Part shown: positions 25,359 through 32,451 of the stretch, one piece after another
Layout of the letters: each line of letters opens with the position of its first letter
Position numbering within the stretch: position 1 is the first letter of the stretch
Assembly (NCBI GenBank): GCA_019118425.1
Contig: DWYZ01000131.1
Coordinates: forward strand, 1-36,906
Direction of reading: 5' to 3'
From: Candidatus Blautia faecavium
Lineage (GTDB): Bacteria; Bacillota; Clostridia; Lachnospirales; Lachnospiraceae
DNA length: 36,906 nt
Translations under genes and position numbers: made by a program
The notes under the pieces: generated by a model
The model's database searches: none
The model's input: the letters and a program-made list of their open reading frames with translations, nothing else
What the model was told of the DNA's origin: nothing

Positions 25359-25775
25359 TTATTGCCAGCCGAGATAATAAAATAGAAGGGATCCCACAGA
25401 TTTTCCAAGAGCCACACATAGAATAACGATGGAAAGCCCCTGGGAGAACCGTATCCTCCGGCAGAAGATAGGGAAGACATCCGCCATTTCTGCAAGCGCC
25501 AGGATCCATCCTCCAAGAAAAATACCGGAAAAAAAACCGTAAGCAGCCAGAAATGCAGGCCCCAAAGGAAGAGGAAGCTTAAATAAAAAGGTGACGACGC
25601 CGAAGACGGCCCCTAATAAAGTAGCATCTTCATATAATAAAATATAATCAGCGGTGCGGGTGATGCCGGCATATCGGGGGACAATGGAAAGGCCGATCAT
25701 AAGTCCGGCGATCCCTCCTGCGATGATGATGCCGGAGCAGAGCCCTATGAACCCGAGAAATATCTGCTGCCACAT
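25359..25775 (-). CDS. spoVAB: Stage V sporulation protein AB
   Basis: 138 residues with four or five membrane helices. The order IIAGGIAGLMIGLSIVPRYAGI, a conserved segment around YEDATLLGAVFG, FSGIFLGGWILALAEMADVFP and IVILCVALGKSVGSLLFYYL matches SpoVAB. AAGGGAGAG precedes the ATG. It is the promoter-proximal gene of the spoVA operon here, ahead of spoVAC after a 115-base gap. Confidence 0.88.
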   Translation of the reverse strand: MWQQIFLGFIGLCSGIIIAGGIAGLMIGLSIVPRYAGITRTADYILLYEDATLLGAVFGVVTFLFKLPLPLGPAFLAAYGFFSGIFLGGWILALAEMADVFPIFCRRIRFSQGLSIVILCVALGKSVGSLLFYYLGWQ

Positions 25776-25807
25776 AAACTCTCCCTTCTTTCATCAGTGA
25801 ATGCTGT

Positions 25808-25837
25808 TAGTATGCCAAAAACCCTGTGAAGTATACG
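25808..25837 (-). promoter_or_regulatory. Sigma-G-type promoter of the spoVA operon
   Basis: On the minus strand, CGTATA (-35, 25832-25837), 17 bases, CATACTA (-10, 25808-25814). The -10 is a perfect sigma-F/G match and the -35 differs in one base from TGTATA. It lies 33 bases upstream of the spoVAB ATG. The SASP promoter at 5840-5869 has the same spacing and near-identical boxes. Confidence 0.85.
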
Positions 25838-25863
25838 ATGATTCTTAAAAAAGTATGAAAAAC

Positions 25864-25892
25864 TGTACATTTAAGATAGCAGATAGTATAAT
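25864..25892 (+). promoter_or_regulatory. Promoter of tcdA
   Basis: TGTACA (25864-25869), 17 bases, TATAAT (25887-25892). It is divergent from the spoVA promoter. The transcript would begin near 25899 and carry the hairpin at 25961-25989. Confidence 0.7.
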
Positions 25893-25960
25893 TATAAAAG
25901 TATAAAAAACAGAGTTGCAATATGGCTAAAGCGAAGCAAACTTCAAATGCCAAATTGCCC

Positions 25961-25989
25961 CGTTGCTGGTCAGCTTGTGATCAGTAACG
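25961..25989. repeat. 12-bp hairpin ahead of the tcdA ribosome binding site
   Basis: CGTTGCTGGTCA and TGATCAGTAACG pair over 12 positions (G-U allowed) around GCTTG, five bases before AGGAGG. A related 20-mer, CGCTGCTGGTCAACTTGTTA, lies at 22521-22540 at the 3' end of spoVAA, with three differences. They may be members of one dispersed repeat family. Confidence 0.5.
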
Positions 25990-26007
25990 CTTGTAGGAGG
26001 GTTGTGT

Positions 26008-26724
26008 ATGCAGGATGCGTATTCCCGTATGGAGTTGCTGATAGGAAGGGAAGGAGTCACGAAATTAGGTACGGCGAAAATCGCCGTTTTCGGGCTGGGC
26101 GGAGTAGGTTCTTATGTAGTGGAAGCACTTGCTAGATGTGGAGTGGGAAGTCTTACCCTGGTAGATCACGATAAGATTTCAGTGACAAATATTAACAGGC
26201 AGCTTCTTGCCCTTAACTCAACTATTGGAAGAAGTAAGGTCCAAGTGGCGAAAGAGAGGATTCATGACATAGACGATGATATTATCGTACATACTTATGA
26301 AGTCTTTTATAATGAAGATACGGAAGATATGTTTGATTTTCATGCATATGATTATATAGTAGATGCAATTGATACTGTGACATCCAAGCTGATGCTCATA
26401 TCCCGGGCGAAGGAGTGCCGGGTTCCCATCATTTCCTGCATGGGTACGGGAAATAAGCTGGATCCTTCTAGATTTGAGATTACGGATATTGCCAGAACCA
26501 GCGTATGTCCTTTGGCGAAGGTAATCCGTTCAGAGCTTAGAAAAAGAGGAATCCGTAAGGTGAAAGTTCTTTATTCGAAAGAAAAGCCAATAGCTGTTTC
26601 CAGAAGTGAAGAAACGAAGGGAACATCTAACCGTCCCGTGCCGGGCAGCATTGCCTTTGTACCTGCAGCGGCAGGTCTTATGATTGCAGGAGAAGTTGTA
26701 AAAGATCTCCTTGAAGAAAAATAA
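26008..26724 (+). CDS. tcdA: tRNA threonylcarbamoyladenosine dehydratase (TcdA/CsdL, ThiF family)
   Basis: 238 residues of the E1-like ThiF/MoeB fold. The nucleotide-binding loop is FGLGGVGSYVVEAL (about 28-41), followed by LVDHDKISVTNINRQLLAL; the C-terminal NRPVPGSIAFVPAAAGLMIA is typical of TcdA. The enzyme uses ATP to cyclise t6A37 in tRNA to ct6A. ATG 26008 with AGGAGG at 25995-26000 is used. It appears to be the first gene of a transcript that runs into murB 26 bases on. Confidence 0.93.
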   Translation: MQDAYSRMELLIGREGVTKLGTAKIAVFGLGGVGSYVVEALARCGVGSLTLVDHDKISVTNINRQLLALNSTIGRSKVQVAKERIHDIDDDIIVHTYEVFYNEDTEDMFDFHAYDYIVDAIDTVTSKLMLISRAKECRVPIISCMGTGNKLDPSRFEITDIARTSVCPLAKVIRSELRKRGIRKVKVLYSKEKPIAVSRSEETKGTSNRPVPGSIAFVPAAAGLMIAGEVVKDLLEEK

Positions 26725-26750
26725 AATAGAAAGTCAGAGGAACGAAATCT

Positions 26751-27662
26751 GTGAAACAGGAAGTAAAACAAAAATTCAGTCAATTACTGGGGATGCAGGG
26801 GGTGTATGTTGAAGAACCCATGTGCCGCCATACCACCTTTCGGATCGGAGGACCGGCAGACTATTTTCTGATTCCGGAATCATATGGACAGATTCGTGAG
26901 ATACTGGATATCTGCAGGGAAGAGAATCTTCCCTATTTTATTCTGGGAAACGGAAGCAACCTGCTGGTAAGTGATTCCGGATATCGTGGGGTGATCATCC
27001 AGATCTACCGCAACATGAACCAGATCCAGGTGGAAGGGGAAAAAATCCGTGCCGGGGCTGGCGCTCTCCTCTCAGCCATTGCCGGCGCCGCTAAAAATGC
27101 ATCCCTTACCGGATTTGAGTTTGCCGGAGGGATTCCCGGAACCATAGGAGGGGCCGCGGTGATGAATGCGGGCGCATACGGAGGAGAGCTGAAAGATGTC
27201 CTGTGGGAAGTAACGGTAATGGACAGGGAGGGTGAAATCCTTCAGATTCCTGCAAAAGATTTGAAAATGGGCTATCGCACCAGCATCATAAAGCAGGCGG
27301 GCTACCTTGTCCTGGAAGCGGTGATTTCTTTGAAAAAGGGAGATCAGGAAGCAATTGGTTCTTATATGAAAGAGCTTGGACAGATGCGTGTCAGCAAGCA
27401 GCCTTTGGAATATCCAAGCGCGGGCAGTACCTTTAAACGTCCGGAAGGATATTTCGCGGGAAAACTTATAATGGAGAGCGGACTTCGCGGGTATCAGGTA
27501 GGCGGTGCCAAGGTATCAGAAAAACACTGCGGTTTTGTGATCAACACAGGAGACGCCTGCGCGAAAGATGTGAAGAAGCTAATGGATGATGTCATAGAGC
27601 GGGTGCAGGAAAAATTCGGCGTCACTCTTGAGCCGGAAGTGAAATTCTTAGGAGAGTTTTAG
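26751..27662 (+). CDS. murB: UDP-N-acetylenolpyruvoylglucosamine reductase
   Basis: 303 residues. An FAD enzyme that makes UDP-N-acetylmuramic acid for peptidoglycan. Motifs: HTTFRIGGPADYF, LGNGSNLLVSDSGYRGV (FAD binding), FEFAGGIPGTIGGAAVMNAG, and YPSAGSTFKRP with the catalytic Ser (type IIb pattern), ending in the conserved Glu of TLEPEVKFLG. The start is GTG 26751, with AGAGGA 9 bases upstream; no ATG gives the normal N-terminus. Confidence 0.96.
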   Translation: MKQEVKQKFSQLLGMQGVYVEEPMCRHTTFRIGGPADYFLIPESYGQIREILDICREENLPYFILGNGSNLLVSDSGYRGVIIQIYRNMNQIQVEGEKIRAGAGALLSAIAGAAKNASLTGFEFAGGIPGTIGGAAVMNAGAYGGELKDVLWEVTVMDREGEILQIPAKDLKMGYRTSIIKQAGYLVLEAVISLKKGDQEAIGSYMKELGQMRVSKQPLEYPSAGSTFKRPEGYFAGKLIMESGLRGYQVGGAKVSEKHCGFVINTGDACAKDVKKLMDDVIERVQEKFGVTLEPEVKFLGEF

Positions 27663-27667
27663 CGGGG

Positions 27668-27720
27668 AGAAGTTTGGAAGTAAATTTCCAAACTTACTCT
27701 GCCGGCGCAATATATGCGCC
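27668..27720. other. Two hairpins between murB and rapZ
   Basis: AGTTTGGAA-GTAAAT-TTCCAAACT (about 27671-27694) and GGCGCA-ATATA-TGCGCC (27704-27720) are perfect stems of 9 and 6 bp. The second ends exactly where the rapZ AGGAGGAGG begins. There is no T-run. They may modulate rapZ translation or processing. Confidence 0.5.
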
Positions 27721-27734
27721 AGGAGGAGGAACGA

Positions 27735-28616
27735 ATGCGTTTTGTAATAGTAACGGGGCTGTCCGGGGCAGGAAAGACTACTGCTCTTAAAATGTTAGAG
27801 GATGCCCATTATTTTTGTGTAGATAACCTGCCGATCCCTCTGCTGGAGAAGTTTGCCGCCCTTATGAGCGGAGTGGATAAAGGAGAGGCGCAGAATGTAG
27901 CTTTAGGGATAGACGCCAGAAGCGGAAGTTCGCTGGATGAGCTGGAGCTTCTTCTTGATAAAATGAAAAGCCAAGGCTATGATTTCAAAATCCTGTTTTT
28001 AGATGCAGAAGACAGAGTGCTGGTAAAGCGGTATAAAGAAACCAGAAGGAGCCATCCTCTCACTGCAAACGGGCGGGTGGATGAAGGAATCCGCCTGGAG
28101 AGGGAGAGAATGAATTTCCTAAAAGAAAGGGCGGATTATATCATAGATACCACTCATCTTCTGACCAGAGAACTAAAAGAAGAGATAGAAAAAATTTTTA
28201 TTGATAATACAGATTTTCAAAATCTGGTCATCTCTGTTTTATCCTTTGGATTTAAGTATGGAATCCCTTCTGATGCGGATCTGGTATTTGATGTGCGTTT
28301 TCTTCCGAATCCTTACTATGTAGATGAGTTAAGGCCATTGACCGGCAAGGATGAGGGAGTGTATCACTATGTGATGGACAATGATGTAGCCAGACAGTTC
28401 GCTGATAAACTTGAGGACATGGTGAAATTTTTAATCCCTCATTATATCAGGGAGGGAAAAACAAGCCTGGTGATAGCCATTGGATGTACGGGAGGGAAAC
28501 ACAGGTCAGTAACATTGGCGAGAGTCCTTTATAACCGGCTGACAGAAATTAAGGAATACGGTTTAAGACTGGAACACAGAGACGTTGAGAAGGATCGTAT
28601 AGTAAAAGGACAGTGA
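27735..28616 (+). CDS. rapZ: RapZ/YvcJ nucleotide-binding protein
   Basis: 293 residues with Walker A GLSGAGKTTAL at about 8-18 and the segment YFCVDNLPIPLLEKF just after it. The C-terminal domain begins near LSFGFKYGIPSDADLVFDVRFL and includes AIGCTGGKHRSVTLA. In E. coli RapZ is an RNA-binding adaptor for sRNA decay; in Bacillus YvcJ is a nucleotide-hydrolysing protein linked to competence. The exact role here is unknown. ATG 27735 follows AGGAGGAGG by 5 bases; the in-frame ATG at 27714 is rejected since it precedes that site. Confidence 0.94.
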   Translation: MRFVIVTGLSGAGKTTALKMLEDAHYFCVDNLPIPLLEKFAALMSGVDKGEAQNVALGIDARSGSSLDELELLLDKMKSQGYDFKILFLDAEDRVLVKRYKETRRSHPLTANGRVDEGIRLERERMNFLKERADYIIDTTHLLTRELKEEIEKIFIDNTDFQNLVISVLSFGFKYGIPSDADLVFDVRFLPNPYYVDELRPLTGKDEGVYHYVMDNDVARQFADKLEDMVKFLIPHYIREGKTSLVIAIGCTGGKHRSVTLARVLYNRLTEIKEYGLRLEHRDVEKDRIVKGQ

Positions 28617-28644
28617 CTGGCAATAATAAAGGAGAGGTTGGAAA

Positions 28645-29592
28645 ATGTCTTTTTCAGGGATGGTGAAAGAAGAACTTTCCGGGCAGATCGGCACAGGGCT
28701 TCACTGCCGGATCGCAGAAACAGCAGCGCTTTTGAGTGCCTGCGGAAAGATAACGGCTGAAGGCACGCTTCGTTTTCAGACAGAAAATGAGTCAGTTCTA
28801 AGAAAATACTTTACATTGCTGCAAAAAACCTTTAATATAAAGACAGAAATCTCTGTCCGTGAAAATAATCATCTGAAAAAGGGAACGGTGTATTTTATTG
28901 AACTGTCCGATTCTGAACAGGTCCAGGCTGTTCTTCAGAGTACGAAGCTGAAAAGGGATGGAGAAAACGGAGAAACCTTATCCTTTTGCAACGCGCTGGT
29001 CACGCAGCAGAGTTGCTGCAAGAGGGCGTTTATCCGTGGAGCTTTTTTAGCGTCCGGTTCCATAAGCGATCCCAGAAAGAGCTATCATTTCGAAGTCGTG
29101 TGTCAGGACGAAAAGAAAGCAAAACAGCTTCAGGAGATCATTCGCAGTTTTCAAGTCGATGCAAAGATCGTCCTGCGTAAGAAATCATATGTGGTCTATG
29201 TGAAGGAAGGCGCACAGATCGTAGATATGCTGGCGGTCATGGAGGCGAACGTAGCATTGATGGACCTGGAAAACATCCGCATACTGAAAGAAATGAGAAA
29301 TTCAGTAAACCGGAAAGTAAATTGTGAAACTGCAAATATCAATAAGACGGTGAATGCGGCAGTAAAGCAGATGGAAGACATTAAGCTGATCCAAAGGACG
29401 ATAGGTTTTGAAAGCCTGAACGAGGGTCTTGCCCAGATTGCAGAATTGCGGCTGCAGTATCCGGAATCTACACTAAAAGAATTAGGTTTAATGTTGGTCC
29501 CGCAGGTTGGCAAATCAGGTGTGAACCATCGCCTGCGTAAGCTGAGCGAGATCGCAGATGGACTGCGGGAAAACAAGGAGGAGTTATTATGA
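28645..29592 (+). CDS. whiA: DNA-binding protein WhiA
   Basis: 315 residues. The N-terminal part is the LAGLIDADG-like homing-endonuclease-derived fold (FSGMVKEELS, FIRGAFLASGSISDPRKSYH), and the C-terminal part is the WhiA helix-turn-helix with LLVPQVGKSGVNHRL-type sequence LMLVPQVGKSGVNHRLRKL. WhiA regulates sporulation septation in actinomycetes and cell division and chromosome segregation in Firmicutes. AGGAGAGG is 8 bases upstream of ATG. The stop overlaps the HPr-like gene by ATGA. Confidence 0.96.
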   Translation: MSFSGMVKEELSGQIGTGLHCRIAETAALLSACGKITAEGTLRFQTENESVLRKYFTLLQKTFNIKTEISVRENNHLKKGTVYFIELSDSEQVQAVLQSTKLKRDGENGETLSFCNALVTQQSCCKRAFIRGAFLASGSISDPRKSYHFEVVCQDEKKAKQLQEIIRSFQVDAKIVLRKKSYVVYVKEGAQIVDMLAVMEANVALMDLENIRILKEMRNSVNRKVNCETANINKTVNAAVKQMEDIKLIQRTIGFESLNEGLAQIAELRLQYPESTLKELGLMLVPQVGKSGVNHRLRKLSEIADGLRENKEELL

Positions 29593-29843
29593 TTAAAAAA
29601 CCAATCACCATTAATTTGTCTACTGGTCTTGAGGCGCGCCCTGTTGCGCAGTTGGTACAGGTGGCAAGTCAGTTTAACAGTGAGATTCATGTTGAGATTG
29701 GCGAAAAGAAAGTGAATGCCAAAAGCATTATGGGTATGATGACACTAGGCTTGGATGCAGGAGAAGAGATCACTCTTTCTGCTAACGGAGAAGATGAAGA
29801 GGCTGCTATGTGCAGCATTGAGAAATATTTAAGTAATCAATAA
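29589..29843 (+). CDS. HPr-like (Crh-type) protein with Glu15
   Basis: 84 residues of the HPr fold. At the phosphotransfer site the family has GLHARP; here it is GLEARP, so position 15 is Glu, not His. Ser46 is present in KVNAKSIMGM. Such a protein cannot take a phosphate from Enzyme I on His15 but could be phosphorylated on Ser46 by HPr kinase, as for Bacillus Crh (which has Gln15). A role as a co-effector of CcpA or another regulator is therefore plausible, not shown. It overlaps whiA by ATGA, with AAGGAGGAG upstream. This matches the whiA-crh order in other Firmicutes. Confidence 0.92.
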   Translation: MIKKPITINLSTGLEARPVAQLVQVASQFNSEIHVEIGEKKVNAKSIMGMMTLGLDAGEEITLSANGEDEEAAMCSIEKYLSNQ

Positions 29844-29885
29844 TCGAAAATTAGGCTGTATTGTATATAGAGCAACAGAAGAAAC

Positions 29886-29918
29886 GCCAGGGAAGGAAGA
29901 CCGCTCCCTGGCTTTTTT
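29886..29918 (+). terminator. Terminator after the HPr-like gene
   Basis: GCCAGGGA / TCCCTGGC, an 8-bp perfect stem with an 11-base loop, then TTTTTT. It ends the tcdA/murB-to-HPr-like transcript. Confidence 0.93.
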
Positions 29919-29924
29919 AGGTAT

Positions 29925-29955
29925 TCCTGTCATCTGCGTTTTCACAGATGACAGG
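29925..29955 (-). terminator. Perfect hairpin after the PAP2 gene
   Basis: CCTGTCATCTG and CAGATGACAGG form an 11-bp perfect stem with an 8-base loop, about 30 bases downstream of the PAP2 stop on the minus strand. No T-run on either strand, so termination is uncertain. Confidence 0.4.
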
Positions 29956-29984
29956 GGGATTCTTAGAGGCGGTTGTTAGAAATT

Positions 29985-30884
29985 TTAAGCTTTTGCGGCA
30001 TCTTTTCTTGAGAATTTTGTGAAAAGGAGGGGATACAGGATCAGAATCCATGACACCACCAGAAAATATCGGATAAAAGAGGCGGGCAGGGAGGTTCCGA
30101 TCAAAGGTTTCAGTCCTTCCTGGATGCATAAAGCCACGGTCAGGCCGAGAATTGTCCGGAAAAGTTTCTGAGACATTTTTTTCGGCAGAGTAAAACGGAT
30201 AAAACGGTTTTCTACATAAAATCCCAGGGCAAAAGCGGTTCCGGCTCCGGCGGCTTTTAAGCAGTCGCGGGCGTATGAAAGAGTGATCGTCCCGCTTTGG
30301 TTTAAAATGACTGCATAGATACAGAGAAAAATACACAAAGCGGCCATGATAAGAGAAATCCGTCCTTCTTTTCCCTTTTGGAAGTCCCTTTTATAAAACA
30401 AGGAATACGCCAGCCATGTAAAGAAAAGAGTAAGCGCCCAGGAAGTACATACATCCTTCGGGGTATGGCAGCCTAAATACATGCGGGAAAATCCAACAAG
30501 AAAGACAACAAAAAGACAAAGGCACTTCTGCCGCAGTTTTTTTCCATGAAAGGCCAGGGTTCCAAATAAGGAAGAGATACTTTGCGTATGCCCGCTTGGA
30601 AAAGAATAGCCTGTAGCACCGGCGACAGCTGAGTCTACAGGAGAAAAAGTCGGATCCAGAATCCAGGGACGGGGAATTCGGAAGGTGATTTTTAATCCCT
30701 GAACAAATAAACCGGAGGAAAAGTAGGAAAATCCCAGGGTATAGGCAAGACGCTTGTTTGTACACCAAAACAGCCAGCAGATCACGGCCACAACGAAGAC
30801 TTCCTGTGCCAGATAGGTGATACCCTGAAAAAAGATATCTCCGGCTGGGGTTCGGTATTGGGCTAAGAATCGCAGAAACTCCAT
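29985..30884 (-). CDS. PAP2-superfamily membrane phosphatase
   Basis: 299 residues with about seven or eight membrane helices. The three acid phosphatase motifs are all present: KITFRIPRP (KX6RP), SFPSGHTQ and SRMYLGCHTPKDV (SRX5HXXXD). Members remove phosphate from lipid phosphates such as undecaprenyl diphosphate, phosphatidic acid or phosphatidylglycerol phosphate; the substrate cannot be fixed here. The C-terminal 130 residues carry extra helices beyond the minimal domain. The gene is divergent from the signal-peptidase-like gene. Confidence 0.93.
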   Translation of the reverse strand: MEFLRFLAQYRTPAGDIFFQGITYLAQEVFVVAVICWLFWCTNKRLAYTLGFSYFSSGLFVQGLKITFRIPRPWILDPTFSPVDSAVAGATGYSFPSGHTQSISSLFGTLAFHGKKLRQKCLCLFVVFLVGFSRMYLGCHTPKDVCTSWALTLFFTWLAYSLFYKRDFQKGKEGRISLIMAALCIFLCIYAVILNQSGTITLSYARDCLKAAGAGTAFALGFYVENRFIRFTLPKKMSQKLFRTILGLTVALCIQEGLKPLIGTSLPASFIRYFLVVSWILILYPLLFTKFSRKDAAKA

Positions 30885-30947
30885 AAATTTAAATCCTTTC
30901 CTATATAATAATCAGGGAAATTTACAAATATCCCTTAACATTATAAG

Positions 30948-30976
30948 TTGACCAGGAGAAAAAAACAAGGTATAAT
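30948..30976 (+). promoter_or_regulatory. Promoter of the signal-peptidase-like gene
   Basis: TTGACC (30948-30953), 17 bases, TATAAT (30971-30976), leaving a leader of about 90 bases before ATG 31071. Confidence 0.88.
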
Positions 30977-31070
30977 GAATAAGATAAAAACCAGAGAGTA
31001 AATTAAGGATTACTGTTTGCGTTTCAGCGTAGACAGCAATGCCATCAAACAAAAGTGAGGAACAAGAATA

Positions 31071-32111
31071 ATGTCCAGATTTTTAAAATTTATCGTACAT
31101 TTTATCGTGATATGTACAGTGCTGTGTGTAGTCGCCCTGGTGGCGCCGCCTTTCTGGGGGATCACCACAGTCATTGTGGATAATACAGAGAAAGAAACAA
31201 ACCTTCCCTTAGGTTCTGTTACTTATGCCATCCCAGTAGATACAGAGGATGTGAGCATCGGAACATCTATCCTGGTGCAGAACGGCGGACAGACCTACCG
31301 CTATAACATTGCCTCCCTGGATCTGGAAAACGGAACAGGAACTGTGGTAGATCCCACGAATCCTGAGGGAGAAGCTCTTCCGGTATCGGTAAAGAATAAA
31401 GTTCCCCAGGTAGTAGTGACAGTAGGACTTATAGGATATTTGTTTGTGGCTACGGAAAGTATTGAAGGTCTGATCATATTAGGATTGGCTGTTCTTTTCT
31501 TGGTTATCCTCTATATCATAGCAGAGCTGTGGAAAAAGGAACCGGCTGGAGAAGCTGCCGATGAAGACGGAACATACATTAAAAGTAAGAAAGAACTTAA
31601 ACGTGAAGAAAAAGAACGGGCCCGCCGGATGAAGGAAGAGGATAAACAGCTGCTTCGGGAAGACAAAGCACGCAGAAAGCAGGAGAAAAAGGATCGTAAG
31701 GTTATCCGCACAGGCGGCTTTGTTGATGAAGTGTATGAAGATGATTTTTCTGACGAAGAGGCAGATGAGACTCCAGTGACAGAGGTGCAGAACGCTACCA
31801 GCGAAGCTCATGAGCTGCTGAAAAAAGAAATCGCCGCCACTACGGCAGACGAGACCTCTTCTGAGCAGGGAGAAGAGTTGGCAGAAGCAGCTGCTCAGAT
31901 ATCTCAGCCAGAAGAAGAACCAGAGCTTTCGGAGGAACCGGCAGAAATCAAAAAAATGGCAATTCCATTGTGGTCAGCCGCCCAGCTTGCCGATAAGGCA
32001 AAACAGGAAGGTGATGCGCCGGATATCGTAAAGGACGGAATAACAAATGTTACACTTTTTGACTACTCCGATATCATCAGCGGAGAGGAAGCTACAGAAG
32101 TAGAACAGTAA
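31071..32111 (+). CDS. Membrane protein resembling an inactive SipW-type signal peptidase, with charged tail
   Basis: 346 residues. A first membrane helix (about 8-27) is followed by an extracellular beta-rich domain (about 31-120), a second helix (about 132-152) and a cytosolic tail of almost 200 residues, first strongly charged with Lys/Arg/Glu, then acidic. The domain LPLGSVTYAIPVDTEDVSIG ... YNIASLDLENGTG ... VVVTVGLIGYL follows the order seen in SipW-type signal peptidases. The expected SMEPT is replaced by NTEKETN (no Ser), and the general-base His/Lys region reads TYRYNI. I therefore infer a non-catalytic homologue. Fold assignment is by eye. AGTGAGGAA precedes the ATG; the gene stands just upstream of the S10 operon with its own terminator. 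Confidence 0.75.
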   Translation: MSRFLKFIVHFIVICTVLCVVALVAPPFWGITTVIVDNTEKETNLPLGSVTYAIPVDTEDVSIGTSILVQNGGQTYRYNIASLDLENGTGTVVDPTNPEGEALPVSVKNKVPQVVVTVGLIGYLFVATESIEGLIILGLAVLFLVILYIIAELWKKEPAGEAADEDGTYIKSKKELKREEKERARRMKEEDKQLLREDKARRKQEKKDRKVIRTGGFVDEVYEDDFSDEEADETPVTEVQNATSEAHELLKKEIAATTADETSSEQGEELAEAAAQISQPEEEPELSEEPAEIKKMAIPLWSAAQLADKAKQEGDAPDIVKDGITNVTLFDYSDIISGEEATEVEQ

Positions 32112-32123
32112 AGAAGAGATACA

Positions 32124-32151
32124 GGGCAGCCATAGGCTGCCCTTTGTTTTT
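32124..32151 (+). terminator. Terminator before the S10 operon
   Basis: GGGCAGCC-ATA-GGCTGCCC, a perfect 8-bp stem, followed by TTTGTTTTTT. Confidence 0.93.
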
Positions 32152-32195
32152 TGGAGAATTGTACGAGAAAAAAAACAAAAAAATAAAAAAAACCC

Positions 32196-32224
32196 TTGCA
32201 AAGGGGAAAAACATTGTGTATACT
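32196..32224 (+). promoter_or_regulatory. S10 operon promoter
   Basis: TTGCAA (32196-32201), 17 bases, TATACT (32219-32224). Transcription near 32231 leaves a leader of about 220 nt before rpsJ. Confidence 0.78.
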
Positions 32225-32230
32225 AACAGA

Positions 32231-32451
32231 TGCTGTGACATGATAGCTGTGAAGCGCGAGGTTGCTGTCGAAAGACAGGTTTTCCGTGGAGCGAATGTCA
32301 AGTTAGGGAAACTGACGACAAGTCACTGTACAAGTTCAGAAGACCATCTAGGGATGGGCGTGTGGAAAGATGTCTTAGGACACACACGGAGATGTGTACA
32401 GTCGCCGCTTGTCGTACTGATAATGAGTACGAATAGGAGGAGACTTTTTTT
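32231..32451 (+). promoter_or_regulatory. Structured leader RNA of the S10 operon
   Basis: Nothing codes here. CTGTC-GAAA-GACAG (32265-32278) is a GNRA-loop hairpin. A long stem pairs ACGACAAG (32315-32322) with CTTGTCGT (32408-32415) and, after an internal loop, ACTGTACA (32325-32332) with TGTACAGT (32395-32402). It encloses CCATC-TAGG-GATGG (32344-32357) and CGTGTG/CACACG (32359-32388), a three-way junction. A separate hairpin CGTACT-GATAATG-AGTACG (32413-32431) uses three bases of the long stem and ends 3 bases before AGGAGG. Mutually exclusive folds and closeness to the ribosome binding site suggest autoregulation by an S10-operon protein; that is inference. Confidence 0.7.

Noticed and set aside
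29925-29955. Strong Rho-independent terminator for the PAP2 gene
   Set aside because: The stem is perfect but neither strand has a T-run; kept only as a low-confidence entry.
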